Source of the DNA: Bacteroidales bacterium
GTDB taxonomy: Bacteria; Bacteroidota; Bacteroidia; Bacteroidales; Tenuifilaceae
NCBI GenBank assembly: GCA_003531155.1
Contig: DQHR01000033.1
Coordinates: 1-22,770 of the forward strand
Reading direction: 5' to 3'
DNA: 22,770 nt
Under the pieces are notes generated by a model. The model saw nothing but the letters and a program-made list of their open reading frames with translations, ran no database searches and was not told where the DNA came from. The position numbers were made by a program, and so were the translations under genes. The first letter of the stretch is position 1, and each line of letters starts with the position of its first letter. Shown piece after piece: positions 7,007-14,800 of the stretch.

Positions 7007-8269
7007 ATGAACAAGATTGATAATTATTCTTTTGCCGGCAAAAAGGCAATTGTTAGGGTTGATTTTAATGTTCCCCTAGATAAAAAAACCTTTGAGGTTA
7101 CTGACGATACCCGTATTCGCGGTGCACTACCAACAATAAAAAAGATTCTAAATGGTGGAGGTTCAGCCATCTTAATGTCTCATCTTGGTCGTCCTGATGG
7201 AAAAGTACAAGAAAAATATTCGTTAAAGCATGTTCTACCCGCCATTGAGAGGAATCTTGGTGTTAAGGTGAAGTTCGCTTCAGATTGTATAGGAGAAGAA
7301 GCCAGAAAGTTGGCATCTGAACTTAAGGTTGGAGAGGTTCTTGTATTGGAAAATCTGAGATTTTACGAGGAGGAAGAAGGTAAAGCATACAGTTTAGCCG
7401 AAGATGCTACTGACGAGCAAAAGAAAGAGGCAAAGACAAGAGTAAAAGAAAGTCAAAAGAATTTCTTAAAAACATTGGCTAGTTTCGCCGATTGTTACGT
7501 AAATGATGCTTTTGGAACTGCACATAGAGCACACGCATCAACATCTCTAATCGTTCAATATTTCCCTAACGATAGCATGTTTGGATACCTTATCGAAAGC
7601 GAATTAAATGCGATGGATAAAGTGCTTCACTCAAACGAAAAACCTTTAACTGCAATAATGGGTGGAGCAAAGGTATCTGATAAAATTTTGCTTATTGAGA
7701 ATCTTTTGAATAGGGTTGATAACCTTATTATCGGTGGCGGAATGACCTATACCTTTATCAAAGCTCAAGGGGGAAAGATAGGTAAATCTCTTTGCGAAGA
7801 GGATAAACTTGAGCTAGCACTTGAAATACTAAAAAAAGCAAAAGAGAAAGGTGTAAACGTATACCTTCCAGTTGACGCAGTTAATGCTGATGCATTTGAT
7901 GCAAACGCGAATACTCAAGTTCAAAAAATTGATGTAACTCCTGATGGCTGGATGGGTTTAGATATTGCTAGCGAAACAATTAAAATGTTTGGGGAGGTTA
8001 TCGAGAACTCAAAAACGATCCTTTGGAATGGCCCTATGGGAGTATTCGAGATGGAAAAATTCTCAAATGGTACTAAAGCCATTGCACAATCAGTTGCTAA
8101 AGCAACTGAAAAAGGCGCATTTAGCCTTGTTGGAGGAGGAGATTCAGTTGCTGCTGTTAATAAACTTAATCTTGCCGATAAAATTAGCTATGTATCAACC
8201 GGTGGCGGTGCTATGCTAGAATATATGGAAGGTAAAGAACTTCCCGGTGTTAAAGCGATTAGAGGGTAA
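7007..8269 (+). CDS. pgk: Phosphoglycerate kinase
   Basis: 420 residues, about the normal length for this enzyme. It transfers phosphate between 1,3-bisphosphoglycerate and ADP to give 3-phosphoglycerate and ATP in glycolysis, and works in reverse in gluconeogenesis; it is cytoplasmic. The N-terminal substrate domain has the signature KAIVRVDFNVPLD and MSHLGRPDG. The middle has the conserved DCYVNDAFGTAHRAHAS and IMGGAKVSDKI. The C-terminal nucleotide domain has ILWNGPMGVFE, LVGGGDSVAAV and the final STGGGAMLEYMEGKELPGV. All canonical motifs are present. It is monocistronic: it has its own promoter and a strong terminator follows at 8286-8326. Confidence 0.98.
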   Translation: MNKIDNYSFAGKKAIVRVDFNVPLDKKTFEVTDDTRIRGALPTIKKILNGGGSAILMSHLGRPDGKVQEKYSLKHVLPAIERNLGVKVKFASDCIGEEARKLASELKVGEVLVLENLRFYEEEEGKAYSLAEDATDEQKKEAKTRVKESQKNFLKTLASFADCYVNDAFGTAHRAHASTSLIVQYFPNDSMFGYLIESELNAMDKVLHSNEKPLTAIMGGAKVSDKILLIENLLNRVDNLIIGGGMTYTFIKAQGGKIGKSLCEEDKLELALEILKKAKEKGVNVYLPVDAVNADAFDANANTQVQKIDVTPDGWMGLDIASETIKMFGEVIENSKTILWNGPMGVFEMEKFSNGTKAIAQSVAKATEKGAFSLVGGGDSVAAVNKLNLADKISYVSTGGGAMLEYMEGKELPGVKAIRG

Positions 8270-8285
8270 TTATAAAAGAACATTT

Positions 8286-8326
8286 AAAAGAGTTCCGATC
8301 TCATTAAGAGATCGGAACTCTTTTTT
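8286..8326 (+). terminator. Intrinsic terminator of pgk
   Basis: GAGTTCCGATCTC (8290-8302) pairs perfectly with GAGATCGGAACTC (8308-8320) around the loop ATTAA. T6 follows at 8321-8326. Flanking A and T residues lengthen the stem to about 17 bp. Confidence 0.92.
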
Positions 8327-8341
8327 GTTGCTTACAAGTTC

Positions 8342-8349
8342 TATCTTTG
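8342..8349 (+). promoter_or_regulatory. Possible -7 element of the LuxE-like gene
   Basis: TATCTTTG at 8342-8349 matches TAnnTTTG and ends only four bases before the ATG at 8354. If used, the transcript would be leaderless or nearly so. The candidate lies just after the T-run of the pgk terminator. Confidence 0.4.
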
Positions 8350-8353
8350 CACA

Positions 8354-9337
8354 ATGAATAGAATAATCTCATCAATATTTGATATTAAAAACAATGAGCA
8401 GTTTGAGAGAATTGCTCTCGATGTGTTTAGATATCAATCGGTTAATATACCAATCTATAAAGAATACATCGAGAGGTTAAAGATTAAAACGGAGGATGTT
8501 ACCAGTATTGATAAAATCCCATTCCTCCCTATTCAATTCTTTAAAACCCACGAGATAAAAACACTTGACACAACAGCTCAAGCAATTTTTACAAGCAGCG
8601 GGACAACAGGGAATCAAACTAGTCGACATTATGTTGCAGATACCAATCTATATGAAAAGAGCTTTACAAAGACTTTTAACCTCTTCTATGGCAATCCATC
8701 CGATTATTGTATTATAGCGCTTCTTCCCTCCTACCTTGAACGCCAAGGTTCATCGTTAGTATATATGACCGATAGGTTAATAAAACTTTCAAATCATCCT
8801 GATAGCGGCTTCTTTCTAAATGAATTTGATCTCATCAAGGAACGTTTGGAACGATTGGATACCAAAGGACAAAAGTGTCTGCTAATCGGCGTTTCATTTG
8901 CCCTCGCTGATTTTGCCGAGAAGCATCAGATTAAACTTAAGAATACTATCATTATGGAGACAGGTGGGATGAAGGGTAGAAGGAGGGAGATGGTACGTGA
9001 AGAACTGCACAAACTGCTTTGTAACTCCTTTGGCGTTGATGCTATCCACTCGGAGTACGGAATGACAGAACTCCTTTCCCAAGCCTATTCCAATGGACAT
9101 GGAATTTTCCGATGCCCCCCTTGGATGCGAATAATCACTCGAGATCCTTACGATCCATTTACAACCCTTCCAAAGGAACGAAGCGGTGCAATTAACATTA
9201 TCGACTTAGCAAATGTAAACTCTTGCTCTTTCATTCAAACTGAAGATTTAGGTAGAGTTTTTGATGATAACTCATTCGAGGTGCTAGGCAGAATGAACGA
9301 CGCACAACTCCGAGGATGTAACCTCTTAGTATACTAA
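8354..9337 (+). CDS. LuxE-like acyl-protein synthetase/acyl-activating protein
   Basis: 327 residues, slightly shorter than luminous-bacterial LuxE (~370). LuxE belongs to the adenylate-forming (ANL) enzymes; it activates a fatty acid as acyl-AMP and passes it to a cysteine. Visible: the N-terminal FRYQSVNIPIYKEY and IPFLPIQFFKTH segment typical of this family, the P-loop-like SSGTTGNQTSRH (81-92), METGGMKGRR (201-210) and SEYGMTELLSQ (233-243), which corresponds to the adenylation-domain Y-G-x-T-E motif. A cysteine near the C-terminus (C322, in LRGCNLL) may be the acyl acceptor, by analogy with LuxE. No luciferase or reductase gene is nearby, so bioluminescence is not implied. Solitary copies of this family are common in Bacteroidota, and the substrate is unknown. 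The gene is flanked by terminators on both sides, so it appears monocistronic. Confidence 0.8.
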   Translation: MNRIISSIFDIKNNEQFERIALDVFRYQSVNIPIYKEYIERLKIKTEDVTSIDKIPFLPIQFFKTHEIKTLDTTAQAIFTSSGTTGNQTSRHYVADTNLYEKSFTKTFNLFYGNPSDYCIIALLPSYLERQGSSLVYMTDRLIKLSNHPDSGFFLNEFDLIKERLERLDTKGQKCLLIGVSFALADFAEKHQIKLKNTIIMETGGMKGRRREMVREELHKLLCNSFGVDAIHSEYGMTELLSQAYSNGHGIFRCPPWMRIITRDPYDPFTTLPKERSGAINIIDLANVNSCSFIQTEDLGRVFDDNSFEVLGRMNDAQLRGCNLLVY

Positions 9338-9362
9338 AAAAGCCTGATATTATCAGGCTTTT
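9338..9362. terminator. Bidirectional terminator between LuxE-like gene and C1 peptidase
   Basis: AAAAGCCTGAT (9338-9348) pairs with ATCAGGCTTTT (9352-9362) around a three-base loop. The flanking A-run and T-run let it serve both convergent genes. It begins immediately after the TAA of the plus-strand gene. Confidence 0.85.
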
Positions 9363-9379
9363 CATTTTGTACTTCTAAT

Positions 9380-10609
9380 CTATTTTACTGCACTGCGTGT
9401 CTTAACAATTCCTAATTTCATGGCAATTTCAACAGGAATTGCATCCTTATGAATTAGAATTGCAATGGTTTTCATTCTTACATACGAATCAGACATATAT
9501 AGATATCCACTATAAATGTGATTTTCGGTACCCCAGCTATTCTTAGTATAGTAATACTTTGTTCCATTCTGGTCGGTTGCAATTCCCGTAAAATGCATAA
9601 GATGATCATCTGTAGAGGTTTGATTATCAAAGTTAGCTTGTCTGTTCTCCTGTGTAACATTAACTTCAGGAACAGGTTTCTCAAAACTAAACATCTGAGA
9701 AATTCTATCTTTCTCGCTCATTTCTGTCCAACGACTCATATCGGTATTCTTCAAATCCTCAACTTTTGCTGCAGGAAGAATTGCAACTCCCTTTTTATAT
9801 CCAAATCCTTTTTCGCTCACATCTCCATCCCAACATACAGAGTATCCATTCATTAGTGCATTCTCTATAATAGCCATTAACTCATCAAGAGGGACATTAT
9901 AATACTGATCGCGCGACCAGTTATCGGGAATTTCAAGTATGAATTTTTGATAGAACGGGTGATGATTGAAAGAAGTAATCTCAACATAATCATCTAATTT
10001 CATTCCTGTTGATTCAAAGAAAGCTTTAGGCGATAGCTTCTTGCCGTTAACACTCATTTCAGCAGGAGCTTTTCCTAAATAGGTATCAAGAATTGCATTA
10101 AAAGCTGGTGCCCAAGCGGTTGTAATTTTTCCACCCTCCTTTTTTACTGTAGCATCAACAATGGCCTTTAAATTTGCTTCAAGTTCACCATGATTATGAT
10201 CATTTGAACCATAATTTTTGCCAGAATATGCCTCTTCTATAGCGAATCCAAATCTTCGAACTACATTTAAAACATCGTGCGCTTGGCCTCCTTGACCAAA
10301 ATTGTTAGTACCATCGAAACGAACGTAAAGGTTTGCTTTATCAGCATAAGCCATACGAGCAAAAAACATTTCTGAAAGATCTAATTCGGGTTGTCCTAAC
10401 CGTAACAATTCAGTCTCAATGTAAGATGTTGTAGCAAAACTCCAACATGTTCCTGTACTTTGCTGATTCTTTACAGGAGTAGTTTTTACCTGCTTAAGCA
10501 TGGTAAAATTATAACCCGCAGTGGAACTCTGTGAGTATCCTTTTCCAAATAACGAAATGATGATGATGCCAACAACGGCTAATCTCGACAATCCAGCTAA
10601 TAACTTCAT
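9380..10609 (-). CDS. Exported C1 (papain-fold) peptidase, bleomycin hydrolase/aminopeptidase C type
   Basis: 409 residues. The catalytic set of family C1 is complete: oxyanion glutamine and nucleophile in KNQQSTGTCW (C55), the histidine in LMHFTGIA (H339) and the asparagine in YTKNSWG (N357). The long insert between these residues and the overall size match the PepC/bleomycin hydrolase branch rather than small papain-like enzymes. Those relatives are usually cytoplasmic. This one has a hydrophobic N-terminal segment (about residues 10-21) ending near GYSQ, so it is probably exported to the periplasm or cell surface, where it would trim peptides. No C-terminal sorting domain is visible. It is convergent with the LuxE-like gene and shares its terminator. 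A weak -7-like TACTTTCG lies at 10631-10624 on the minus strand, 15 bases before the ATG. Confidence 0.87.
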   Translation of the reverse strand: MKLLAGLSRLAVVGIIIISLFGKGYSQSSTAGYNFTMLKQVKTTPVKNQQSTGTCWSFATTSYIETELLRLGQPELDLSEMFFARMAYADKANLYVRFDGTNNFGQGGQAHDVLNVVRRFGFAIEEAYSGKNYGSNDHNHGELEANLKAIVDATVKKEGGKITTAWAPAFNAILDTYLGKAPAEMSVNGKKLSPKAFFESTGMKLDDYVEITSFNHHPFYQKFILEIPDNWSRDQYYNVPLDELMAIIENALMNGYSVCWDGDVSEKGFGYKKGVAILPAAKVEDLKNTDMSRWTEMSEKDRISQMFSFEKPVPEVNVTQENRQANFDNQTSTDDHLMHFTGIATDQNGTKYYYTKNSWGTENHIYSGYLYMSDSYVRMKTIAILIHKDAIPVEIAMKLGIVKTRSAVK

Positions 10610-11222
10610 AGGTTTTTAATTTATCGAAAGTAAGTACTTTAACAACAATTTTTCTTTAGATGTGTTTAACTAACACTTGGTTTAAAACACCAATCAAGTT
10701 ACTAATTACTTTACAATTAGTGTTGGTAAATTGATATTTTATTAGAATAAAACCCATTCTAGTTTGATCCATTACACCATAATTAATGATTTTTATCATA
10801 GATATGTGGACTATATCTAATAATTATTATATTAGCGTTTGCTAAACTCTACTGTTTAATGCGAAAGGCAAGGATTTTTTTAGCAATTGTAGCATACTGT
10901 GTTCTTATTAAACGCCTTATAAATAGGTCGTTTCAATATGTGTTTAATAACAATTCCGAACCTAAAGAGACTTCTGTTGACAACTATAAACCTAATGCCC
11001 ATTCCTTCAAATTTAATCGCCTTGAGAAATTCTTTTCACATAACGATTCCAATAATTTAGGATTACATACCGGTTTTCTTACTCGCCATCTTTTAATTTG
11101 ATTTTTCGCTTCTTTCTTAGGCAATGTATTTTTTAGGCATCAATACTCAAACGCCTTTTTAAAACATACGTTCAGTAAATAACAACCTAAACGAAAATAT
11201 TAATAACCCTAATTTGATGTGT
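10610..11222. other. Long AT-rich intergenic region with no convincing gene
   Basis: This is about 610 bases between the divergent peptidase and porin genes. It holds an 80-codon ORF (10859-11101, plus strand). I do not recognise it, it has no homologue I can name, no clear ribosome binding site or signal peptide, and I do not call it a gene. Two short palindromes are visible: ACTAATT-N7-AATTAGT (10701-10721) and TAGATAT-N7-ATATCTA (10799-10819). Either could be a regulatory site. No clear TAnnTTTG element directly precedes the porin gene. Confidence 0.55.
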
Positions 11223-12842
11223 ATGAAAAAATTACTGATTGCATTACTTTTTACAGGTATTGTAAGCCCAGCTGTAGTATTAGCGGGTGGTATTGTTACA
11301 AACGCTAATCAAAGCGCTTCTTACGTTCGAATGCTTGCTCGCGATGCATCAACAAGCCTTGATGCGGTTTATTACAATCCTGCTGGTTTAACCAAACTTG
11401 CAGATGGTTTCCACCTATCTCTAACAAACCAATCAATTTTCCAGAAGAAAACCATCGAGAATAAATTTCCATATCTCCACGAGTCAAAATATGTTGGTGA
11501 CGTTGCAGCTCCCCTTTTCCCTAGTTTATATGCAGTATATAAGAAGAATAAGTTAGCCCTAAGTTTTGGATTTAATCCAAATGCTGGAGGTGGTTCTGCT
11601 GATTATAAAACTGGATTACCAAGTTTTGAAATTCCAGTCTCAGTTATTCCTGCTTCATTAACAGCAAATGGGATACCTACCAATAACTATTCTGCAGATA
11701 TTAATTTTGAGGGAACAAGTGTATTCTGGGGCGCACAGGTTAATGCTAGTTATGCAATTACAGAGATGCTTTCTGTTTCAGGAGGTGTAAGAATGATCTT
11801 TGCAAAAAACACATACCAAGGGTATTTAAAAAACATCATGATTAACCCGAACCAACCAGCATTTGGTGCTGCTTACAATGGCTCAAACTTAGTTTCGGCT
11901 CCTACATTTTTTGCTGATGCTGCTACGGCTCTAAACGGCTGGTCTGCAGGTGCAACAGGTTATTCTACGATAATTTCTGGAAAAATTAGTGGAGGTGAGG
12001 CAGGAACCACCTTGCTATCTGCTTCAACATTAACTCCAACTCAAATTGGAACAGTTCAGGGTTTATTAGGTGCTGCAGGTTTAACTCCAGCACAAATCGG
12101 AGCAATTGATTTACAAACAGCACAAGCAACTCTAACTGCGGCCGCTCCTGTTTTTACAGGTAAAGCGAATGCAATGAGCGCAAATGCAGCTGCAACTGCA
12201 GACGTGGAGGTTGATGCAGAACAAACAGGAACAGGTTATACCCCAATTTTAGGAGCAAATTTAACAATTGGCGAAAAGTTAAACATTGGATTTAAGTATG
12301 AGTTTAAAACCAAACTTACTCTTGAAAATAAAACTAAAATCGATGGAACAGGAATGTTTACCGATGGTGTTAAATTCAGAAGCGACATTCCTGCTATTCT
12401 TTCAGTAGGTATTGCTTATGCAGTTCTTCCTCAATTGAGACTAAGTACTGGCTTACACTATTATTTTGATAAGGATGCAACAATTGAAACTGCTCCTGGA
12501 CAAAAGAAAAAAATTGAAGGAAACTTATATGAAATAGCTTTAGGTGGTGAGTATGATATTACAGATAAAATTTTAATCTCTGCTGGTTACCTTTACGCTA
12601 AAACAGGTGTTGGTCAAGGATACCAAACCGATCTAAGCCACAGTTTAACATCAAGTACTGTAGGTTTTGGGGGAGCATTTAAAGCAACTGAAAAAATGCA
12701 GATTAACTTAGGTATGCTATATACAATGTACTCTTCTGATTCAAAAAGTATAGATTATACTGCATACGGAGTTCCTAGTGCTAAAGAAACCTATAACAGA
12801 ACAAATATTGTTTTCTCGGTAGGTGTCGATTACCACTTCTAA
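11223..12842 (+). CDS. OmpP1/FadL-family outer-membrane transporter
   Basis: 539 residues from ATG 11223. FadL-type proteins are 14-strand outer-membrane barrels that let long-chain fatty acids and other hydrophobic compounds cross. The start was chosen because MKKLLIALLF begins a typical signal peptide ending near VVLAGG; ATG 11217 and TTG 11214 would only add two or three residues. After cleavage, GGIVTNANQSASYVRMLARD and AVYYNPAGLTKL form the family's N-terminal hatch signature, including the conserved NPAG. The rest alternates like beta strands, and the C-terminus ends in the aromatic VGVDYHF, as barrel proteins do. Residues about 230-330 are an Ala/Thr/Gly-rich insertion, likely an external loop, with two LTPxQIG repeats. 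The next gene follows after a hairpin, so co-transcription is possible. Confidence 0.9.
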   Translation: MKKLLIALLFTGIVSPAVVLAGGIVTNANQSASYVRMLARDASTSLDAVYYNPAGLTKLADGFHLSLTNQSIFQKKTIENKFPYLHESKYVGDVAAPLFPSLYAVYKKNKLALSFGFNPNAGGGSADYKTGLPSFEIPVSVIPASLTANGIPTNNYSADINFEGTSVFWGAQVNASYAITEMLSVSGGVRMIFAKNTYQGYLKNIMINPNQPAFGAAYNGSNLVSAPTFFADAATALNGWSAGATGYSTIISGKISGGEAGTTLLSASTLTPTQIGTVQGLLGAAGLTPAQIGAIDLQTAQATLTAAAPVFTGKANAMSANAAATADVEVDAEQTGTGYTPILGANLTIGEKLNIGFKYEFKTKLTLENKTKIDGTGMFTDGVKFRSDIPAILSVGIAYAVLPQLRLSTGLHYYFDKDATIETAPGQKKKIEGNLYEIALGGEYDITDKILISAGYLYAKTGVGQGYQTDLSHSLTSSTVGFGGAFKATEKMQINLGMLYTMYSSDSKSIDYTAYGVPSAKETYNRTNIVFSVGVDYHF

Positions 12843-12870
12843 ACAGGTTATTTAAAAAATAATTACCTTG

Positions 12871-12896
12871 CAAGGGTCGGAGCATTCCGACCCTTG
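12871..12896 (+). other. Intercistronic hairpin after the porin gene
   Basis: CAAGGGTCGGA (12871-12881) pairs perfectly with TCCGACCCTTG (12886-12896) around the loop GCAT. No T-run follows, so it is a poor intrinsic terminator. It may stabilise the 3' end of the porin mRNA or reduce read-through into the gene starting at 12919. Confidence 0.6.
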
Positions 12897-12918
12897 TTAC
12901 ATTAATAAAACGCAAACC

Positions 12919-13620
12919 ATGAGAAATTTAGCAACACTAATTATATTTCTACTTTACTTACAATACTCCTTTGCTCAGCAAATAATAGAAAAACCAGCTG
13001 TAGCTGAGCAAACACACCAAGATTTAAACATTAATTATATTGCACTTTATAGCGATTCAACGGTTGTCAATCTTTCTGTTGAAAACAAACTGGCTCAAGG
13101 GGGCTGGTTTTGTGCCGACAGGAAGATTTATATTGAAACAACACAGGAGCACAAACGTTACAATATTATCAAAGCAAGGGGAATTCCTCGTTGCCCAGCA
13201 GTTCATAATTTTAAAAAGATTGGGGAAAAACTATCTTTTACGCTAGTTTTCCCTGCCATACCACAAGGCATTAACCGACTAAATCTAATAGAGGATTGTG
13301 ACAAATCATGCTTTAGCTTTAAGAGTATTATTCTTGATCTAAAACTAAACCAAGATATCAACTTATACACACGAGGAGTCGAACTTTACGCAGCTAATAA
13401 AAATAAAGAAGCTATTGATTGCTTTAGCAAAGTTGTCGAAGCAATCCCATCATCGCCAACACATGTTTACGGATACTCCTACTTTAACCTTGTAAGAATA
13501 TACTATGGCAGTGGCGATAAAGCAACTGCCAGATTTTGGTTTGAACAACTCGAAAAATCTCCTTTGCCCGATAAACAATACTTTATTAACTCGCTGAAAA
13601 AGGAAGGAATCAGTTTTTAA
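12919..13620 (+). CDS. Secreted protein of unknown function with a TPR-like C-terminus
   Basis: 233 residues from ATG 12919. I do not recognise the family. The start was chosen because MRNLATLIIFLLYL begins a good signal peptide ending near SFAQQ; a frame extension to TTG 12868 would run through the hairpin at 12871-12896. Residues about 30-150 look like a beta-rich domain with four cysteines (in WFCAD, IPRCPAV and DCDKSC) that could form disulfides in the periplasm. Residues about 155-215 (GVELYAANKNKEAIDCFSKVVEAIP, then YGYSYFNLVRIYYGSGDKATARFWFEQLEK) have the spacing and small/aromatic residues of one to two tetratricopeptide repeats, so it may bind other proteins. Its position after the porin gene suggests an envelope role, but this is inference. 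Confidence 0.75.
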   Translation: MRNLATLIIFLLYLQYSFAQQIIEKPAVAEQTHQDLNINYIALYSDSTVVNLSVENKLAQGGWFCADRKIYIETTQEHKRYNIIKARGIPRCPAVHNFKKIGEKLSFTLVFPAIPQGINRLNLIEDCDKSCFSFKSIILDLKLNQDINLYTRGVELYAANKNKEAIDCFSKVVEAIPSSPTHVYGYSYFNLVRIYYGSGDKATARFWFEQLEKSPLPDKQYFINSLKKEGISF

Positions 13621-13715
13621 TAGTTGTCTGTTGTGATTTCACGTTGATAGATGCTTTACTTACTAACTTATAAACTTGTTAACTAATCCATTTAAAACTT
13701 ATCACTTAATCTGCT

Positions 13716-13723
13716 TATCTTTG
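13716..13723 (+). promoter_or_regulatory. Probable -7 element of thiL
   Basis: TATCTTTG matches TAnnTTTG and lies 20 bases before the thiL ATG. No exact TTTG is seen at the usual -33 distance. This could also drive the flippase gene, 13 bases downstream of thiL. Confidence 0.45.
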
Positions 13724-13743
13724 CGTTCAAATTTTCGTCAAAG

Positions 13744-14787
13744 ATGCCAAACAAACCAAAGCGCACAGAACTTCATGAACTGGGTGAGTTTCGATTAATC
13801 GATCACCTAACTCAAAATGCAAAATCAGTAAACAAGTCGACAGTTCTAGGAGTTGGCGATGATGCTGCAGTAATAGGATCCACAGGTAAAAGCATGGTAG
13901 TTACAACTGATTTGCTTTTAGAAGGTGTGCACTTCGACCTCACCTATTTCCCGTTAAAACACCTTGGCTATAAAGCCGTGGTTGTAAACTTAAGTGACGT
14001 TTATGCCATGAACGCAATACCAACTCAGATTACTGTATCGTTGGGCATTTCAAAGCGTTTCTGTTTGGAAGATTTAGACGAACTGTATAACGGTATTTAC
14101 TTAGCTTGCGAGAGATATGGAGTAGATTTGGTTGGAGGCGACACCTCAACATCATATACAGGATTAACCATTAGCGTTACAGCCATTGGTGAGGCCAGCG
14201 AGAATGAACTTTGTTACAGAAGCGGTGCAAAGATTAACGATTTACTTTGTGTTACTGGAAACTTAGGTGCCGCTTATATGGGTTTGCAGCTGCTTGAACG
14301 CGAGAAAAAAGTTTTTGAAGGTAACCCAAACGTTAAACCTCAATTCACAGGCTGGGATTACGTTCTTGAAAGATTTCTTAAACCTGAACCAAGAAAACTC
14401 GTTCTTGAAAAACTTCAAGAACTGGGCATAAAGCCTAATGCTATGATAGATATATCGGATGGTCTTTCATCAGAAGCGATGCATCTCTGCAAAAACTCTA
14501 AAGTTGGTTGCCGTATTTACCTCGAAAAACTTCCTATAGATCAGCAAACATTCAAGATTGCAGAAGAGATGAGCATTGATGCTGTAGTTGCAGCATTGAA
14601 TGGTGGCGAAGATTATGAACTACTTTTTACAGTACCCATTGAACATCATGAAAAGCTCCTTGATATGGAGGGTGTTTCGGTTATTGGCCATATAACACCT
14701 GAAAATACAGGCGCATTCCTTATCACACCTGATGGAAATGAGATTCAACTAAAGGCGCAAGGCTGGAATGCAATAGCAAGCGAATAA
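13744..14787 (+). CDS. thiL: Thiamine-monophosphate kinase
   Basis: 347 residues, normal for the family. ThiL phosphorylates thiamine monophosphate with ATP to give thiamine diphosphate, the active cofactor, in the cytoplasm. The fold is that of the PurM/AIR-synthase superfamily. Visible motifs: GVGDDAAVIG (36-45), VTTDLLLEGVHF with the metal/nucleotide-binding acidic residues, NLSDVYAMNA (82-91), VGGDTSTSYTGL (130-141), MIDISDGLSSEA and the late NGGEDYELLF signature. All are present, so the enzyme should be active. No other thiamine genes are in the window. It precedes the flippase by 13 bases, which suggests they are co-transcribed without an obvious functional link. Confidence 0.95.
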   Translation: MPNKPKRTELHELGEFRLIDHLTQNAKSVNKSTVLGVGDDAAVIGSTGKSMVVTTDLLLEGVHFDLTYFPLKHLGYKAVVVNLSDVYAMNAIPTQITVSLGISKRFCLEDLDELYNGIYLACERYGVDLVGGDTSTSYTGLTISVTAIGEASENELCYRSGAKINDLLCVTGNLGAAYMGLQLLEREKKVFEGNPNVKPQFTGWDYVLERFLKPEPRKLVLEKLQELGIKPNAMIDISDGLSSEAMHLCKNSKVGCRIYLEKLPIDQQTFKIAEEMSIDAVVAALNGGEDYELLFTVPIEHHEKLLDMEGVSVIGHITPENTGAFLITPDGNEIQLKAQGWNAIASE

Positions 14788-14800
14788 AAGCTAATTAAAA

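Noticed and set aside
8354..9337. Bioluminescence (lux) function for the LuxE-like gene
   Set aside because: No luciferase, reductase or other lux gene is nearby, and solitary family members are common in non-luminous Bacteroidota.
10859..11101. 80-codon ORF upstream of the porin gene as a real gene
   Set aside because: No recognised family, no signal peptide, no clear ribosome binding site, and it lies in AT-rich DNA where chance ORFs of this length occur.
11214..11222. Start of the porin at TTG 11214 or ATG 11217
   Set aside because: MKKLLIALLF from ATG 11223 makes a normal signal peptide; the extra residues add nothing. ATG 11217 remains possible.
12868..12918. Start of the secreted TPR-like protein at TTG 12868
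   Set aside because: The extra 17 codons would run through the perfect hairpin at 12871-12896 and would bury the clear signal peptide that begins at ATG 12919.
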